From NCBI GenBank assembly GCA_947647505.1, contig CANSKO010000012.1, positions 1 to 64,000 of the forward strand: a DNA stretch of 64,000 nucleotides, read 5' to 3'. The notes beneath the pieces were generated by a model. It was not told where the DNA came from. It did not search any database and was given only the letters and a program-made list of their open reading frames with translations. The DNA comes from an uncultured Roseburia sp. Lineage in GTDB: Bacteria > Bacillota > Clostridia > Lachnospirales > Lachnospiraceae. Shown in pieces: positions 63,061 to 64,000 of the stretch. Position 1 is the stretch's first letter. Each line of letters begins with the position of its first letter. The position numbers and the translations under genes are program-made.

Positions 63061-63588
63061 CTATTCTTTAAGATAGTTTAAAAGAGGGTCTAAATAAGCT
63101 TTGTCGGTCCAGTCGCAGGATTTTCCGATGGAATCCATAAGCGCCCTCATCCAGGGCTCATAGGTGGAAGGATCTTTTCTGGCAATGGATTTTTGCAGCA
63201 GTCTGCATAGCGTTCGGTCCAAAAACGTCATGCTGCGCTCATCCCAGGCGCCTCGTCCATAAAAAAGGGGAATGCCGTCTAAATCGCCGGTCAGATGCCT
63301 TGCTCTGATCGCATCAAGCGCAGCTTTGTCATATGGGGAGGCTCCCACACAAAACAGGGCGATTTTTTGGGGATGCAGATTGCGCATGTTTTTTCGCAGA
63401 AATGCAAGCCCCGCTATGCTGGAAGCATATATGCCGCCGCAAAGCAGGATGGTATCATAGCGCGCGACCTCCTGCCATGTGGCTTTGGGTGTTTCCATAC
63501 AGTCAAACGCTGTGATTTCCTGTAGCCAGCCGGCATATTTTTTGGTTGCGCCGTATTTGGATTGATATAGAATAATGCCTTTTTTCAT
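63061..63588 (-). CDS. Flavodoxin-domain protein (HemG-like)
   Basis: A 175-aa protein. The FMN phosphate loop is QSKYGATKKYA and DTILLCGGIYASSIAGLAFL matches the second FMN contact of flavodoxin_5/HemG-like proteins. Menaquinone-dependent protoporphyrinogen oxidase is one member of this family, but no heme genes are here, so a general flavodoxin role is safer. The start follows GGAAAGGAC. Confidence 0.85.
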   Translation of the reverse strand: MKKGIILYQSKYGATKKYAGWLQEITAFDCMETPKATWQEVARYDTILLCGGIYASSIAGLAFLRKNMRNLHPQKIALFCVGASPYDKAALDAIRARHLTGDLDGIPLFYGRGAWDERSMTFLDRTLCRLLQKSIARKDPSTYEPWMRALMDSIGKSCDWTDKAYLDPLLNYLKE

Positions 63589-63675
63589 TGTAAAGTCCTT
63601 TCCGGTTATTTTTTTATTCTATCATAAAACGACAGATGTGTATAGGAATACGTCGAATCCGGTTGGAAAAAGAAG

Positions 63676-63703
63676 TTGACGACGGGCGGAGCTTTGTTAA
63701 AAT
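63676..63703 (+). promoter_or_regulatory. Promoter of the last gene
   Basis: TTGACG (63676-63681) and TAAAAT (63698-63703) with 16-bp spacing. Confidence 0.55.
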
Positions 63704-63734
63704 AAAAACAGCAACAGAATACGGGAGGGAAAGT

Positions 63735-64000
63735 ATGATCTATCAGTTGGGGCAGACGGAGAAAGCGGCGGCATTGTTTGCCGGATGGCAGGAGACGATG
63801 ATCTGGTCCTGTATGCAGGGCGTGATGGGAAAGATATACGTGAATTCCCTGACAGATCCTGTTTCCGCTATGGCAATATTGGGAGATTTTTGTTTTCTGA
63901 CAGGAAAGCCGGACAAAGAGATGGTTCTGTATCCGTTTGGGCCGGCTGACCGGGAGATTTTGATTATGATTCCGAGAGAGGACGCGTGGGCGGGGCAGAT
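63735..64000 (+). CDS. GNAT-like acetyltransferase (partial, cut by window end)
   Basis: Open from the ATG at 63735 to the window end (88 codons visible), with GGGAGGG upstream. Segments MIWSCMQGVMGKIYVNS, PVSAMAILGDFCFLTGKPD and LILIMIPRE-like endings fit the N-terminal part of the GNAT_acetyltran family (zwittermicin-type). The acetyl-CoA motif would lie beyond the window. Confidence 0.7.
   Translation, partial: MIYQLGQTEKAAALFAGWQETMIWSCMQGVMGKIYVNSLTDPVSAMAILGDFCFLTGKPDKEMVLYPFGPADREILIMIPREDAWAGQ

Noticed and set aside
1-64000. CRISPR array, prophage or rRNA operon
   Set aside because: No regularly spaced identical repeats, no phage structural or integrase genes and no rRNA sequence were seen in the window.

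Overview
The window looks like a chromosomal segment of a spore-forming member of the Clostridia, most likely a Lachnospiraceae-type gut commensal. The reasons are spoIIID and spmA homologues, Gram-positive promoters and strong GGAGG ribosome binding sites, an LTA-synthase-type membrane enzyme, the Firmicutes-conserved yaaO-to-rsmI gene order, and a giant secreted glycan-active protein. Base composition is moderate, with AT-rich patches where genes look acquired (17.7-20.4 kb, 59.3-60.9 kb). Assignments come from reading motifs and gene order; no database search was possible.

Layout. 0-3.3 kb is a decayed region: the end of a TPR gene with a near-perfect 105-bp repeat, two back-to-back hairpin (MITE-like) elements, a frameshifted IS3-type transposase and a broken response regulator, closed by tRNA-Ala(CGC). 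3.4-17.6 kb is ordinary housekeeping and transport: a galactokinase-like GHMP kinase, a siroheme nitrite/sulfite reductase, an LtaS-like enzyme, a MacB-type ABC export operon, spoIIID, a MATE exporter, a GPH sugar transporter and guaA. 17.7-23 kb holds a RelB/ParE pair, acetyltransferases, several gene remnants and an ECF-type sigma factor with its membrane partner.

23.1-39.3 kb is the most interesting stretch, a defence-rich region interrupted by a shikimate operon. It has a BcgI-like fused restriction-modification enzyme with its specificity subunit, a SIR2-TPR protein, then aroK-aroE-aroD-SDR. A four-gene operon follows: HTH regulator, TPR protein, 898-aa P-loop ATPase and 1024-aa adenosine-deaminase-like protein. 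The last two match the RdrA/RdrB pair of RADAR anti-phage systems. The two upstream genes are not RADAR partners I know of, and three ATTC-N6-GAAT-type repeats sit in front of the operon.

39.3-48.8 kb is one gene for a 3062-aa secreted protein with LamG-type domains, an intact SGNH esterase domain, a degenerate SGNH-like domain, a sialidase-fold domain that appears to lack key catalytic residues, FIVAR repeats and FN3-like domains. It is preceded by a structured leader with two mutually exclusive hairpins. 48.9-50.5 kb is an AbiE-type toxin-antitoxin pair. 50.5-56.6 kb is the conserved yaaO-gmk-yaaR-holB-ricT-trmN6-rsmI operon. 56.6-64 kb holds a DUF885 lipoprotein, an spmA homologue without spmB, an AT-rich HipA-like kinase plus HIRAN pair, a TetR-regulated MFS exporter, a flavodoxin and the start of a GNAT-like gene cut by the window edge.
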